Part shown: one piece after another, positions 40,994 to 47,754 of the stretch | Layout: each line of letters starts with the position of its first letter | Position numbering within the stretch: the first letter of the stretch is position 1 | NCBI RefSeq assembly: GCF_000308795.1 | Contig: NZ_BAGK01000019.1 | Coordinates: 1 to 47,754 of the forward strand | Source of the DNA: Nocardia thailandica NBRC 100428 | GTDB lineage: Bacteria > Actinomycetota > Actinomycetes > Mycobacteriales > Mycobacteriaceae | Direction of reading: 5' to 3' | DNA length: 47,754 bases | The notes under the pieces: generated by a model | Databases searched by the model: none | Told to the model about the DNA's origin: nothing | What the model saw: the letters and a program-made list of their open reading frames with translations, nothing else | Made by a program: the position numbers and the translations under genes

Positions 40994-43348
40994 ATGAACC
41001 GCAAGACAGTGTTTCGCACGTTGGCGATCGTTTCGGGCATTCTGCTCGTGATCTGGCTGTTCAGCTTCCTCAGCGACGACACGCGTGGCTGGGAGGACGT
41101 CGACACCTCGGTCGCGCTGAGTCAGCTCGCCGACAAGGACAACGTCAAGAACGTGCAGATCGATGACAAGGAGCAATCGCTCCGCATCGAGCTGAAGAAC
41201 GGCAACGACGCGACCAAGGGCTCGAACAAGATCATCGCCCAGTACCCGGGTTCCTCCGCGACCCAGGCGCAGATCTTCGACGCGGTCAAGGCCTCGGGCG
41301 CCAGCTACGACACGGTGGTCAAGCAGGAGTCCTGGTTCAACCAGCTGCTGCTGTTCTTCCTGCCGTTCCTGGTGCTGCTTGCCCTGTTCGTCTTCGTCAT
41401 GGGCCGCATGCAGGGCGGCGGCCGCGGCGGCATGATGGGCTTCGGCAAGTCCAAGGCCAAGCTGCTGAGCAAGGACATGCCCAAGACCACGTTCGCCGAT
41501 GTCGCGGGCGCGGACGAGGCGGTCGAGGAGCTCTACGAGATCAAGGACTTCCTGCAGAACCCGGCCCGCTACCAGGCCCTCGGCGCGAAGATCCCCAAGG
41601 GCGTCCTGCTCTACGGCCCGCCCGGCACCGGTAAGACGCTGCTGGCCCGCGCGGTCGCGGGCGAGGCGGGCGTGCCGTTCTTCACGATCTCGGGTTCGGA
41701 CTTCGTCGAGATGTTCGTCGGTGTCGGCGCCTCGCGCGTGCGTGACCTGTTCGAGCAGGCCAAGCAGAACAGCCCCTGCATCATCTTCGTCGACGAGATC
41801 GACGCGGTCGGCCGCCAGCGCGGCGCGGGCCTCGGCGGCGGTCACGACGAGCGCGAACAGACCCTCAACCAGCTGCTGGTCGAGATGGACGGCTTCGGCG
41901 ACCGCACCAACATCATCCTGATCGCGGCGACCAACCGCCCCGACATCCTCGACCCGGCGCTGCTGCGTCCCGGCCGCTTCGACCGCCAGATCCCCGTCGG
42001 CAACCCCGACCTGGCCGGCCGCCGCGCCATCCTGCGGGTGCACTCCTCGGGCAAGCCGATCTCGCCCGACGCCGACCTCGAGGGCCTGGCCAAGCGCACC
42101 GTCGGCATGTCCGGCGCCGACCTGGCCAACGTCATCAACGAGGCCGCGCTGCTCACCGCCCGCGAGAACGGCTCGGTCATCACCGGCGAGTCGCTGGAGG
42201 AGTCGGTCGACCGCGTCATCGGTGGTCCGCGCCGCAAGAGCCGGATCATCAGCGAGCACGAGAAGAAGATCACCGCCTACCACGAGGGCGGCCACACCCT
42301 GGCGGCCTGGGCGATGCCCGACATCGAGCCGGTCTACAAGGTGACGATCCTGGCCCGCGGCCGCACCGGCGGCCACGCCATGACCGTCCCCGAGGACGAC
42401 AAGGGCCTGATGACCCGGTCGGAGATGATCGCCCGCCTGGTCATGGCCATGGGCGGCCGCGCGGCCGAGGAACTGGTGTTCCACGAGCCGACCACGGGCG
42501 CGTCCTCCGATATCGACCAGGCGACCAAGATCGCCCGCGCGATGGTCACCGAGTACGGCATGAGCGCGCGCCTCGGCGCGGTCCGCTACGGCCAGGAGCA
42601 GGGCGACCCGTTCCTCGGCCGGTCGATGGGCCAGGCCTCGGACTACTCGCACGAGGTCGCCCGCGAGATCGACGAGGAGGTGCGCAACCTCATCGAGGCC
42701 GCGCACACCGAGGCGTGGGCCATCCTCAACGAGTACCGCGACGTCCTCGACGACCTGGCCACCGCGCTGCTCGAGCGCGAGACCCTGCACCGTAAGGACT
42801 TGGAGGAGATCCTGTCCGCGGTGGAGAAGCGCCCGCGCATCACCGCGTTCAACGATTTCGGCGAGCGGCTGCCCTCGGACAAGCCGCCGGTGAAGACCCC
42901 GGGCGAGCTGGCCGCCGAGCGCGGAGAGCCGTGGCCGCCGCAGCAGCCGGTCCGGCCCGCTCCGGTGCCCGCCGCCGCGGGTCAGCTGGAACCGGCCAAC
43001 GGGCACGCGGCACCCCAGCCGTACGGCTATCCGGCGCCGCCCGCGTCGGGGTATCCGCTGCCGAACGCGCCGACGCAGGCGTTCCCGCGCCCGTCGTCCA
43101 CGCACGGTTCGCGGCCCGATTACGGCGCCCCGGCGGGCTGGTCGGCGCCGGGCTGGCCGCCCCGCGACGAGCAGCAGCCCCAGGCTCCGGCGCAGGGTGA
43201 GCCGAATCCGTGGTCGGCGCCGCAGCCGCCGCGGCACGGGTACCAGCAGCCGTGGGGTCAGCAGCAGCCGCCCACCGGCGAGCAGCAGCGACCGGTCCAG
43301 GACGAGCCCGAGGGCAACCAGTGGGACGGGCCGAACGGACGGCAGTGA
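40994..43348 (+). CDS. ftsH: ATP-dependent zinc metalloprotease FtsH
   Basis: A membrane-anchored AAA+ protease of 784 residues that degrades misassembled membrane and some cytoplasmic proteins. Two membrane segments (about 7-27 and 117-136) flank a small extracytoplasmic domain. The AAA module has GPPGTGKT (208-215), the Walker B IIFVDEID, the pore-loop region [17 protein letters not shown] and [19 protein letters not shown]. The zinc site HEGGH is at 430-434. An unusually long Pro/Gln/Ala-rich tail (about 645-784) follows, as in other actinobacteria. The ATG at 40994 matches the MNRK start of mycobacterial FtsH; the in-frame ATG at 40901 lies only 3 bases after a -10-like TAACGT. Confidence 0.97.
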   Translation: MNRKTVFRTLAIVSGILLVIWLFSFLSDDTRGWEDVDTSVALSQLADKDNVKNVQIDDKEQSLRIELKNGNDATKGSNKIIAQYPGSSATQAQIFDAVKASGASYDTVVKQESWFNQLLLFFLPFLVLLALFVFVMGRMQGGGRGGMMGFGKSKAKLLSKDMPKTTFADVAGADEAVEELYEIKDFLQNPARYQALGAKIPKGVLLYGPPGTGKTLLARAVAGEAGVPFFTISGSDFVEMFVGVGASRVRDLFEQAKQNSPCIIFVDEIDAVGRQRGAGLGGGHDEREQTLNQLLVEMDGFGDRTNIILIAATNRPDILDPALLRPGRFDRQIPVGNPDLAGRRAILRVHSSGKPISPDADLEGLAKRTVGMSGADLANVINEAALLTARENGSVITGESLEESVDRVIGGPRRKSRIISEHEKKITAYHEGGHTLAAWAMPDIEPVYKVTILARGRTGGHAMTVPEDDKGLMTRSEMIARLVMAMGGRAAEELVFHEPTTGASSDIDQATKIARAMVTEYGMSARLGAVRYGQEQGDPFLGRSMGQASDYSHEVAREIDEEVRNLIEAAHTEAWAILNEYRDVLDDLATALLERETLHRKDLEEILSAVEKRPRITAFNDFGERLPSDKPPVKTPGELAAERGEPWPPQQPVRPAPVPAAAGQLEPANGHAAPQPYGYPAPPASGYPLPNAPTQAFPRPSSTHGSRPDYGAPAGWSAPGWPPRDEQQPQAPAQGEPNPWSAPQPPRHGYQQPWGQQQPPTGEQQRPVQDEPEGNQWDGPNGRQ

Positions 43349-43394
43349 CAGGCCGCCCAGCGGGTCTGCGGCGGGCCGTGTCCGCCGCGCCCAT

Positions 43395-43400
43395 TAGGCT
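43395..43400 (+). promoter_or_regulatory. Possible folate-operon -10 (TAGGCT)
   Basis: TAGGCT lies 53 bases before the chosen folE start, leaving a short leader with a good ribosome site (GGGAGG, 43441-43446). Confidence 0.45.
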
Positions 43401-43453
43401 CGATGCGCGGATGCCGGGGGAAACCCGGCGCCGGCGAACTGGGAGGTATGGCG

Positions 43454-44107
43454 ATGGTGCGTAACGGCGTGAGTGCGGATCCGGCCGGTGAACTGGGCGC
43501 GGACAGCGCGACGCAGCTGACCGCACTGGAGACCGGCAGGTCGTTCGATCAGGCGCGCGCCGAGGCGGCGGTGCGGGAACTGCTGCTCGCCGTCGGCGAG
43601 AACCCGGATCGTCCCGGCCTGATCGACACCCCGGCCCGGGTGGCGCGCGCCTACCGGGAGATGTTCGCCGGGCTCTACACCGAGCCGGACTCCGTGCTCG
43701 ACACGACCTTCGACGAGGGCCACCAGGAACTGGTGCTGGTTCGCGACATCCCCATGTACTCGACCTGCGAGCATCACCTGGTGTCCTTCCACGGGGTCGC
43801 CCATGTCGGCTACATCCCGGGGCCGCAGGGCAAGGTCACCGGCCTGTCCAAGCTGGCCCGCGTCGTCGACCTCTACGCCAAGCGTCCGCAGGTGCAGGAG
43901 CGGCTGACCAGCCAGATCGCCGACGCCGTCATGCGCAAGCTGGACCCGCGCGGCGCGATCGTGGTGATCGAGGCCGAGCACCTGTGCATGGCGATGCGCG
44001 GCATCCGCAAGCCTGGCGCGAGCACGACCACCTCGGCGGTGCGCGGTTCGCTGCAATCCAACTCCGCCTCGCGTGCCGAGGCCCTGGACCTCATCCTGCG
44101 CAAATGA
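43454..44107 (+). CDS. folE: GTP cyclohydrolase I
   Basis: A 217-residue enzyme that converts GTP to dihydroneopterin triphosphate, the first step of folate synthesis. Seen: zinc ligands in [13 protein letters not shown] (Cys and His) and a second Cys in [32 protein letters not shown], and [14 protein letters not shown]. Type IB enzymes lack this pattern. The ATG at 43454 is chosen with GGGAGG 7 bases upstream; the ATG at 43448 is too close to that site. It overlaps folP (ATGA at 44104-44107). Confidence 0.96.
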   Translation: MVRNGVSADPAGELGADSATQLTALETGRSFDQARAEAAVRELLLAVGENPDRPGLIDTPARVARAYREMFAGLYTEPDSVLDTTFDEGHQELVLVRDIPMYSTCEHHLVSFHGVAHVGYIPGPQGKVTGLSKLARVVDLYAKRPQVQERLTSQIADAVMRKLDPRGAIVVIEAEHLCMAMRGIRKPGASTTTSAVRGSLQSNSASRAEALDLILRK

Positions 44108-44979
44108 CCGCGCATCCCGTGGGCGCACTCGCGCGCGACGGCCGGTCGTGTGTGGTCATGGGGGTGGTCAACGTGACGGCCGATTCGTTCTCCGACGGCG
44201 GCCGCTACCTGGACCCGGAGGTCGCGGTCGCACACGGGATCCGGCTGTACGAGGCGGGCGCCGACATCGTCGACGTCGGCGGCGAGTCCACCCGGCCCGG
44301 TGCGGATCGGGTCGATCCGGCGACCGAGGCCGCCCGCGTGGTCCCGGTGATCCGTGGCCTGGTGGCCGCCGGGGTCCCGACCAGCGTGGACACCATGCGC
44401 GCCGAGGTCGCCGAGGCGGCGCTCGGCGCGGGCGCGGAGATCGTCAACGACGTGTCCGGTGGCCGCGCCGACGCGAACATGGTCCGGGTGCTCGCCGCAT
44501 CGGGCGCGCCCTGGATCCTCATGCACTGGCGCGCGGGCGCCGACTACCGGCACACCGGCCCGGCCGATCACTACGACGACGTGGTCGCCGAGGTGCGCGC
44601 CGAACTGGAAACCCAGGTCGACAAGGCGGTCGCCGCGGGTGTGTCCGCGGACCGGCTCATCCTCGACCCTGGCCTCGGCTTCGCCAAGAACGCCGAGCAC
44701 AACTGGGAACTGCTGGCCGCGCTGCCCGAGCTGGTCGCCGACGGGCTGCCGATCCTGGTCGGCGCCTCCCGCAAGCGTTTTCTCGGCGCCCTGCTGGCCG
44801 ACGCGGACGGCCCACGTCCGCCGGACGGCCGCGAGGTCGCCACCGCCACCGTGTCGGCCCTGGCGGCCGCGCACGGCGCGTGGGGGGTGCGGGTGCACGA
44901 CGTGCGCTCGTCCCTCGACGCGATCGCCGTCACCGAGACCTGGCAGCGTGCCGCTGCCGCCCGAGGAGTCACTCGATGA
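44104..44979 (+). CDS. folP: Dihydropteroate synthase
   Basis: A 291-residue TIM-barrel enzyme, the target of sulfonamides; it joins p-aminobenzoate to dihydropterin pyrophosphate. Both signatures are present: [18 protein letters not shown] and [38 protein letters not shown] and VGASRKRF complete the active site. It corresponds to folP1, given the folate-operon context. The start overlaps the folE stop by 4 bases, and its own stop overlaps folB. Confidence 0.96.
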   Translation: MTAHPVGALARDGRSCVVMGVVNVTADSFSDGGRYLDPEVAVAHGIRLYEAGADIVDVGGESTRPGADRVDPATEAARVVPVIRGLVAAGVPTSVDTMRAEVAEAALGAGAEIVNDVSGGRADANMVRVLAASGAPWILMHWRAGADYRHTGPADHYDDVVAEVRAELETQVDKAVAAGVSADRLILDPGLGFAKNAEHNWELLAALPELVADGLPILVGASRKRFLGALLADADGPRPPDGREVATATVSALAAAHGAWGVRVHDVRSSLDAIAVTETWQRAAAARGVTR

Positions 44980-45392
44980 ACTCGCCGCTGCTGCCGCCGC
45001 CGGCGGACCGCCCGGCCTCGTCCCGGATCGAGCTGCGTGGTCTGCGCGCTTTCGGCAGGCACGGCGTGTTCGACTTCGAGCGGGAACAGGGCCAGGACTT
45101 CGTGGTCGACCTGACCGTGTGGGTGGACTTCGCCGCCGCCGCGGCCTCGGACGACCTGGCCGACACCGTGGACTACGGCGCCCTCGCGGAGCGGGCGGTG
45201 CGCATCATCGCCGGTCCGCCGCGCGATCTCATCGAGACCGTCGTGTCCGAGATCGCCGACGACGTGATGGCCGATCCGCGGATCCAGGCGGTGGAGGCCG
45301 TCGTGCACAAGCCGTCGGCGCCGATTCCGCACGAGTTCGCCGACGTGCGGGTGGTCGCGACCCGGACCCGGGCCGGATCGGCGCCGCGATGA
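44976..45392 (+). CDS. folB: Dihydroneopterin aldolase
   Basis: A 138-residue enzyme that cleaves dihydroneopterin to 6-hydroxymethyl-dihydropterin and glycolaldehyde. The N-terminus [18 protein letters not shown] has the conserved [11 protein letters not shown] elements, [12 protein letters not shown] follows, [11 protein letters not shown] contains the catalytic-region Glu, and [16 protein letters not shown] holds the conserved Lys. A short N-terminal extension (about 20 residues) is present. The ATG overlaps the folP stop (ATGA), with GAGGAG upstream. Confidence 0.95.
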   Translation: MNSPLLPPPADRPASSRIELRGLRAFGRHGVFDFEREQGQDFVVDLTVWVDFAAAAASDDLADTVDYGALAERAVRIIAGPPRDLIETVVSEIADDVMADPRIQAVEAVVHKPSAPIPHEFADVRVVATRTRAGSAPR

Positions 45393-45925
45393 GCCGGGCG
45401 GTGCTGTCGATCGGGTCCAACCTGGGCGACCGGCTCGCGCACCTGCGCGGCGTCGTCGACGCGCTGGGGGAGCGGGTGGTCGCGGTCTCGCCGGTCTACA
45501 CGACCGCGCCGTGGGGCGGGGTGGAGCAGGACGACTTCCTCAACGCCGTGGTGGTGGCCGACGACCCGGCGCTCGACGGCTACGGCTGGCTGCGTTTCGG
45601 GCAGGCGCTGGAGCAGGCCGCCCACCGGGTGCGCGAGGTGCGCTGGGGCGCGCGGACCCTCGACGTCGACGTGATCACCTGCGCCGTGGACGGTGCCGAG
45701 ATCGCCTCCGCCGACCCGGAATTGCTGCTGCCGCATCCGCAGGCGCATCGCCGCGCCTTCGTGCTCGTGCCGTGGCGCGACGTGGAACCGGAGGCGAGTC
45801 TGCCGGTGGACGGCGCGCGCAGGCCGTTGACCGAGTTGCTCGCCGAGTTGCCCGCGGTCGAGGTGGCGGGCGTGCGCCGCACCGACCTGTCGCTGGGGGA
45901 CGAGAGCGTGCGCTCGTGGAACTGA
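45389..45925 (+). CDS. folK: 6-Hydroxymethyl-7,8-dihydropterin pyrophosphokinase
   Basis: A 178-residue HPPK that transfers pyrophosphate from ATP to hydroxymethyl-dihydropterin, giving the substrate of FolP. Seen: [15 protein letters not shown] at the start, [35 protein letters not shown] with the two metal-binding aspartates, and [16 protein letters not shown]. The ATG overlaps the folB stop (ATGA), and the next gene begins inside its end. Confidence 0.96.
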   Translation: MSRAVLSIGSNLGDRLAHLRGVVDALGERVVAVSPVYTTAPWGGVEQDDFLNAVVVADDPALDGYGWLRFGQALEQAAHRVREVRWGARTLDVDVITCAVDGAEIASADPELLLPHPQAHRRAFVLVPWRDVEPEASLPVDGARRPLTELLAELPAVEVAGVRRTDLSLGDESVRSWN

Positions 45926-46392
45926 AACCCACCCGGATCCTCGACCTGGTGGTGAACTTCGTGGTCGCCGCGGCCATCGCCTGGATCGCGACCCGGTTCA
46001 CCTACCGGCTGTTCCCGCCGATCTCGATCTTCGCGGGCGCCTCGCTGTACCCGGTGGCCGCGATCGAGATCGTGCTGGCGTTCGTGGTGCGCGCGCGGGT
46101 CAACGACCGCCGGATCGGCGACGGTCCGCACGAGCTGCATCCGATCACGGTCGCCAGGGCGGTGGCGCTGGCCAAGGCCTCGGCGCAGGTCGGGTCGCTG
46201 GCCGCCGGGGTGTGGCTGGGTTTCCTGCTGTGGGTATTCCCACAGCGCGGCACGCTGCTGGCGGCGGCGGCCGACGCTCCCGGCGCGATCGTCGGCCTGA
46301 CGGCCGGGTCGGTGCTGGTTGCTGCGGCGTTGTGGCTGGAGTATTGCTGCCGCGCCCCGGAGGACCCGCCGGACGAACCGGCTACCACCTAG
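45916..46392 (+). CDS. DUF3180 membrane protein (Rv3605c-like)
   Basis: A 158-residue membrane protein with four predicted helices (about 10-28, 33-55, 83-105, 118-138). It starts [20 protein letters not shown] and has RDGPHEL-like RIGDGPHELHPITVARAVALAKASA, the conserved centre of DUF3180. Function is unknown, but its position right after folK is conserved in mycobacteria and relatives. GTG at 45916 overlaps the end of folK by 10 bases, so it belongs to the folate operon. Confidence 0.88.
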   Translation: MELKPTRILDLVVNFVVAAAIAWIATRFTYRLFPPISIFAGASLYPVAAIEIVLAFVVRARVNDRRIGDGPHELHPITVARAVALAKASAQVGSLAAGVWLGFLLWVFPQRGTLLAAAADAPGAIVGLTAGSVLVAAALWLEYCCRAPEDPPDEPATT

Positions 46393-46447
46393 TAATTTGC
46401 GGATGGAATCACTCGGGCCGGCAGTGGGCCGGTGCCGATTTCCCCGC

Positions 46448-46453
46448 TACCCT
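46448..46453 (+). promoter_or_regulatory. Leaderless -10 (TACCCT) of membrane coiled-coil gene
   Basis: TACCCT ends 7 bases before the ATG at 46461. Confidence 0.55.
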
Positions 46454-46460
46454 GGCCTGC

Positions 46461-47513
46461 ATGGTTTCATCGTCCCGGAGCACCACGGCTCGTCGACGGC
46501 GAGTCGACGCGGGAAAATTTCTCACCGGCGCGTTGATTCTGCTCGGCGTCATCGCCAGCACCTTCCTCATCTTCAGTGACAATGTCCAGTTCGTTCGCGT
46601 CGGTCTGGTCGCCGCGTTGTGGGCGGCGGTCGTCGCGGCCTTCGCGGCAACCCGATACCGCAAGGAAGCTGCGGTGGACAGCGCGAAGGTGCGCGATATC
46701 CAGACCGTCTACGAGCTCCAGCTCGAACGCGAGATCAACGCCCGGCGCGAATACGAGATGGGTGTCGAGGCCCGGGTCCGGGCCGAAGTCGGCGCCGACG
46801 CGACCGAGATCGCGGCCCTGCGCGCGGAACTGACCGTGCTCCGGGAAAGCCTGCAGCGGCTGTTCGACGGCGCCATGCCCGAGGAGCGGGTGGCGCTGGG
46901 CAGCACCACGGTGGAGGCGCTGCCGGGTGGAAACTTCGACGCCTTCGCCGATCACGAGGCGGATTTCTTCGATAACCCGGCGGATGCCGGTCCGTTGCCC
47001 GCCGGTCACGGGCAGCTATCCCCCAGCAGCCTCAAGCCGGTCTTCGAACCGGGCCATCCGGAGTCGGCCACGTTCGCCGATCCGTACGACGACCCGGTCA
47101 CCGCGGAGACCTCGGCGGTGGTCCTCGACGACTTCATCCGCGCGCACGCGGCCGTGCCGTCCAATCAGCCGTCGTTCCCCGACCCGTTCGTCCCGGAGGC
47201 GACGCAGGCGCCGGAGCCGCCCTACGAGCCGTACGCCGCCCAGCAGGGCCACCCGGGCAGCCAGCCCGCCGCCGCGGAGGCCGGGCCGGGCAAGCCCAAG
47301 TCCAAGGCGTCGCCGCCGCCGCGGCTGGTCGCCCCGGTGGCGCCCGCGCAGGCGCCCGCCGCGGAACCCGCCGCGACTCCGGCGAGCGAGATCACCGGCG
47401 ATCTGCCGATCGGCACGAGCTCGCGCCGCCGCCGCCGCGAGGCGGAGGGCGAGCAGCGGCTGTCGGTCGCCGACATCATGGCCAACCTGCGGTCGGAGAC
47501 CACCGGCAGCTGA
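46461..47513 (+). CDS. Membrane protein with coiled coil and disordered tail (Rv3604c-like)
   Basis: A 350-residue protein. Basic N-terminus (TTARRRRVDAGKF), two membrane helices (about 19-37 and 44-63), a coiled coil of Glu/Arg/Ala heptads (about 75-130, ELQLEREINARREYEMGVEA), and a long Pro/Ala-rich disordered part. It ends RRRRREAEGEQRLSVADIMA followed by NLRSETTGS, a conserved tail in the corresponding mycobacterial proteins. The role is unknown; its place between the folate and pantothenate genes and this layout suggest a cell-envelope or division-linked protein. ATG at 46461, leaderless. Confidence 0.82.
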   Translation: MVSSSRSTTARRRRVDAGKFLTGALILLGVIASTFLIFSDNVQFVRVGLVAALWAAVVAAFAATRYRKEAAVDSAKVRDIQTVYELQLEREINARREYEMGVEARVRAEVGADATEIAALRAELTVLRESLQRLFDGAMPEERVALGSTTVEALPGGNFDAFADHEADFFDNPADAGPLPAGHGQLSPSSLKPVFEPGHPESATFADPYDDPVTAETSAVVLDDFIRAHAAVPSNQPSFPDPFVPEATQAPEPPYEPYAAQQGHPGSQPAAAEAGPGKPKSKASPPPRLVAPVAPAQAPAAEPAATPASEITGDLPIGTSSRRRRREAEGEQRLSVADIMANLRSETTGS

Positions 47514-47572
47514 GCGCGGCCGATGACGCACATCACGTCACAGGTGCATGGCGCCGCGCCGCGGCGGCCCGA

Positions 47573-47578
47573 TATCCT
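47573..47578 (+). promoter_or_regulatory. Possible -10 (TATCCT) of the last gene
   Basis: TATCCT lies 59 bases before the TTG start at 47638. A GTACC-containing inverted repeat (GTACCG then CGGTAC, 47586-47598) follows it. Tentative. Confidence 0.35.
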
Positions 47579-47637
47579 CTCTTCCGTACCGTCCGGTACC
47601 CGCTGCGCGGGACTGGAACGAAATCGAGAGGACAACG

Positions 47638-47754
47638 TTGACCTCGAGAAGTGTCAATTCCGATGGCGCGCCCGTGGGCACCGACCCAGCGCCCGCACGA
47701 CTGACGGTGGGAATCGTCTCGGCGGGACGCGTGGGTTCGGCGCTCGGTGTCGCG
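47638..47754 (+). CDS. Rossmann-fold DUF2520-type protein, N-terminal fragment (Rv3603c-like)
   Basis: The first 39 codons run off the right edge. After a Pro/Ala-rich start of about 22 residues, LTVGIVSAGRVGSALGVA shows the strand-turn-helix with GxxxxGRVGSAL, the NAD(P)-binding start of the DUF2520/ketopantoate-reductase-like family. In mycobacteria this gene leads the panC-panD operon, so pantothenate genes are expected beyond the window. The TTG start at 47638 is supported by GAGAGGA 5 bases upstream and by the absence of a better start. Confidence 0.75.
   Translation, partial: MTSRSVNSDGAPVGTDPAPARLTVGIVSAGRVGSALGVA

Noticed and set aside
40958..43237. Long minus-strand frame opposite ftsH
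   Set aside because: ftsH is unmistakable; the opposite frame is compositional.
1..47754. CRISPR array, insertion sequence, integrase or phage genes
   Set aside because: I saw no regular spaced repeats, transposase or integrase motifs, or phage structural proteins on either strand.

Overview
This window is high-GC actinobacterial chromosome, most like Nocardia or a close mycolate-forming relative. The support is codon usage with strong third-position G/C, frequent GTG starts, many leaderless promoters, a SAM-IV riboswitch, and gene order recalled from mycobacteria. The backbone follows the M. tuberculosis Rv3654c-to-Rv3603c interval: TadE-like protein, SftH/MrfA-type helicase, cspA, topA, DNA polymerase III delta', tRNA-Thr; then ppa, dacB, a zinc metalloprotease-like protein, tilS, hpt; then ftsH, folE, folP, folB, folK, two membrane proteins, and the start of a Rossmann-fold gene that in mycobacteria precedes panC.

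The backbone is interrupted by two accessory stretches.

Region A (about 8.1-24.9 kb) holds an alpha/beta hydrolase, a VOC protein, a DUF2752 protein, a Pls/PosA-type single-module NRPS translationally coupled to an M1 aminopeptidase, two MarR/MFS efflux pairs (one divergent, one co-transcribed) with clear inverted-repeat operators, a SAM-IV riboswitch ahead of a cysteine-desulfurase-like PLP enzyme, an Excalibur-domain protein, a flavin reductase, a YbaK-type deacylase, a dienoyl-CoA-isomerase-like crotonase and a small secreted Tyr-rich protein.

Region B (about 29.8-40.7 kb) lies between hpt and ftsH. It carries a tandem pair of 6-TM membrane proteins. The upstream one has an intact Ser/Thr kinase domain. 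The downstream one has the same layout but has lost the glycine loop, VAIK lysine, HRD aspartate, DFG aspartate and activation segment. A divergent amidase-fold gene without two of its three catalytic residues, a LysR regulator, an aldehyde dehydrogenase, DUF2277 and DUF1266 proteins and a PH-like protein follow.

The most interesting systems are (1) the NRPS/aminopeptidase pair, whose A-T-(6 TM + three C-terminal domains) plan and length match epsilon-poly-lysine synthetase, with a binding pocket I read as lysine-like; and (2) the kinase/pseudokinase membrane pair opposite a pseudo-amidase. The last part (43.4-46.4 kb) is a tight folate operon with stop/start overlaps at most junctions. No insertion sequence, prophage or CRISPR array was seen.
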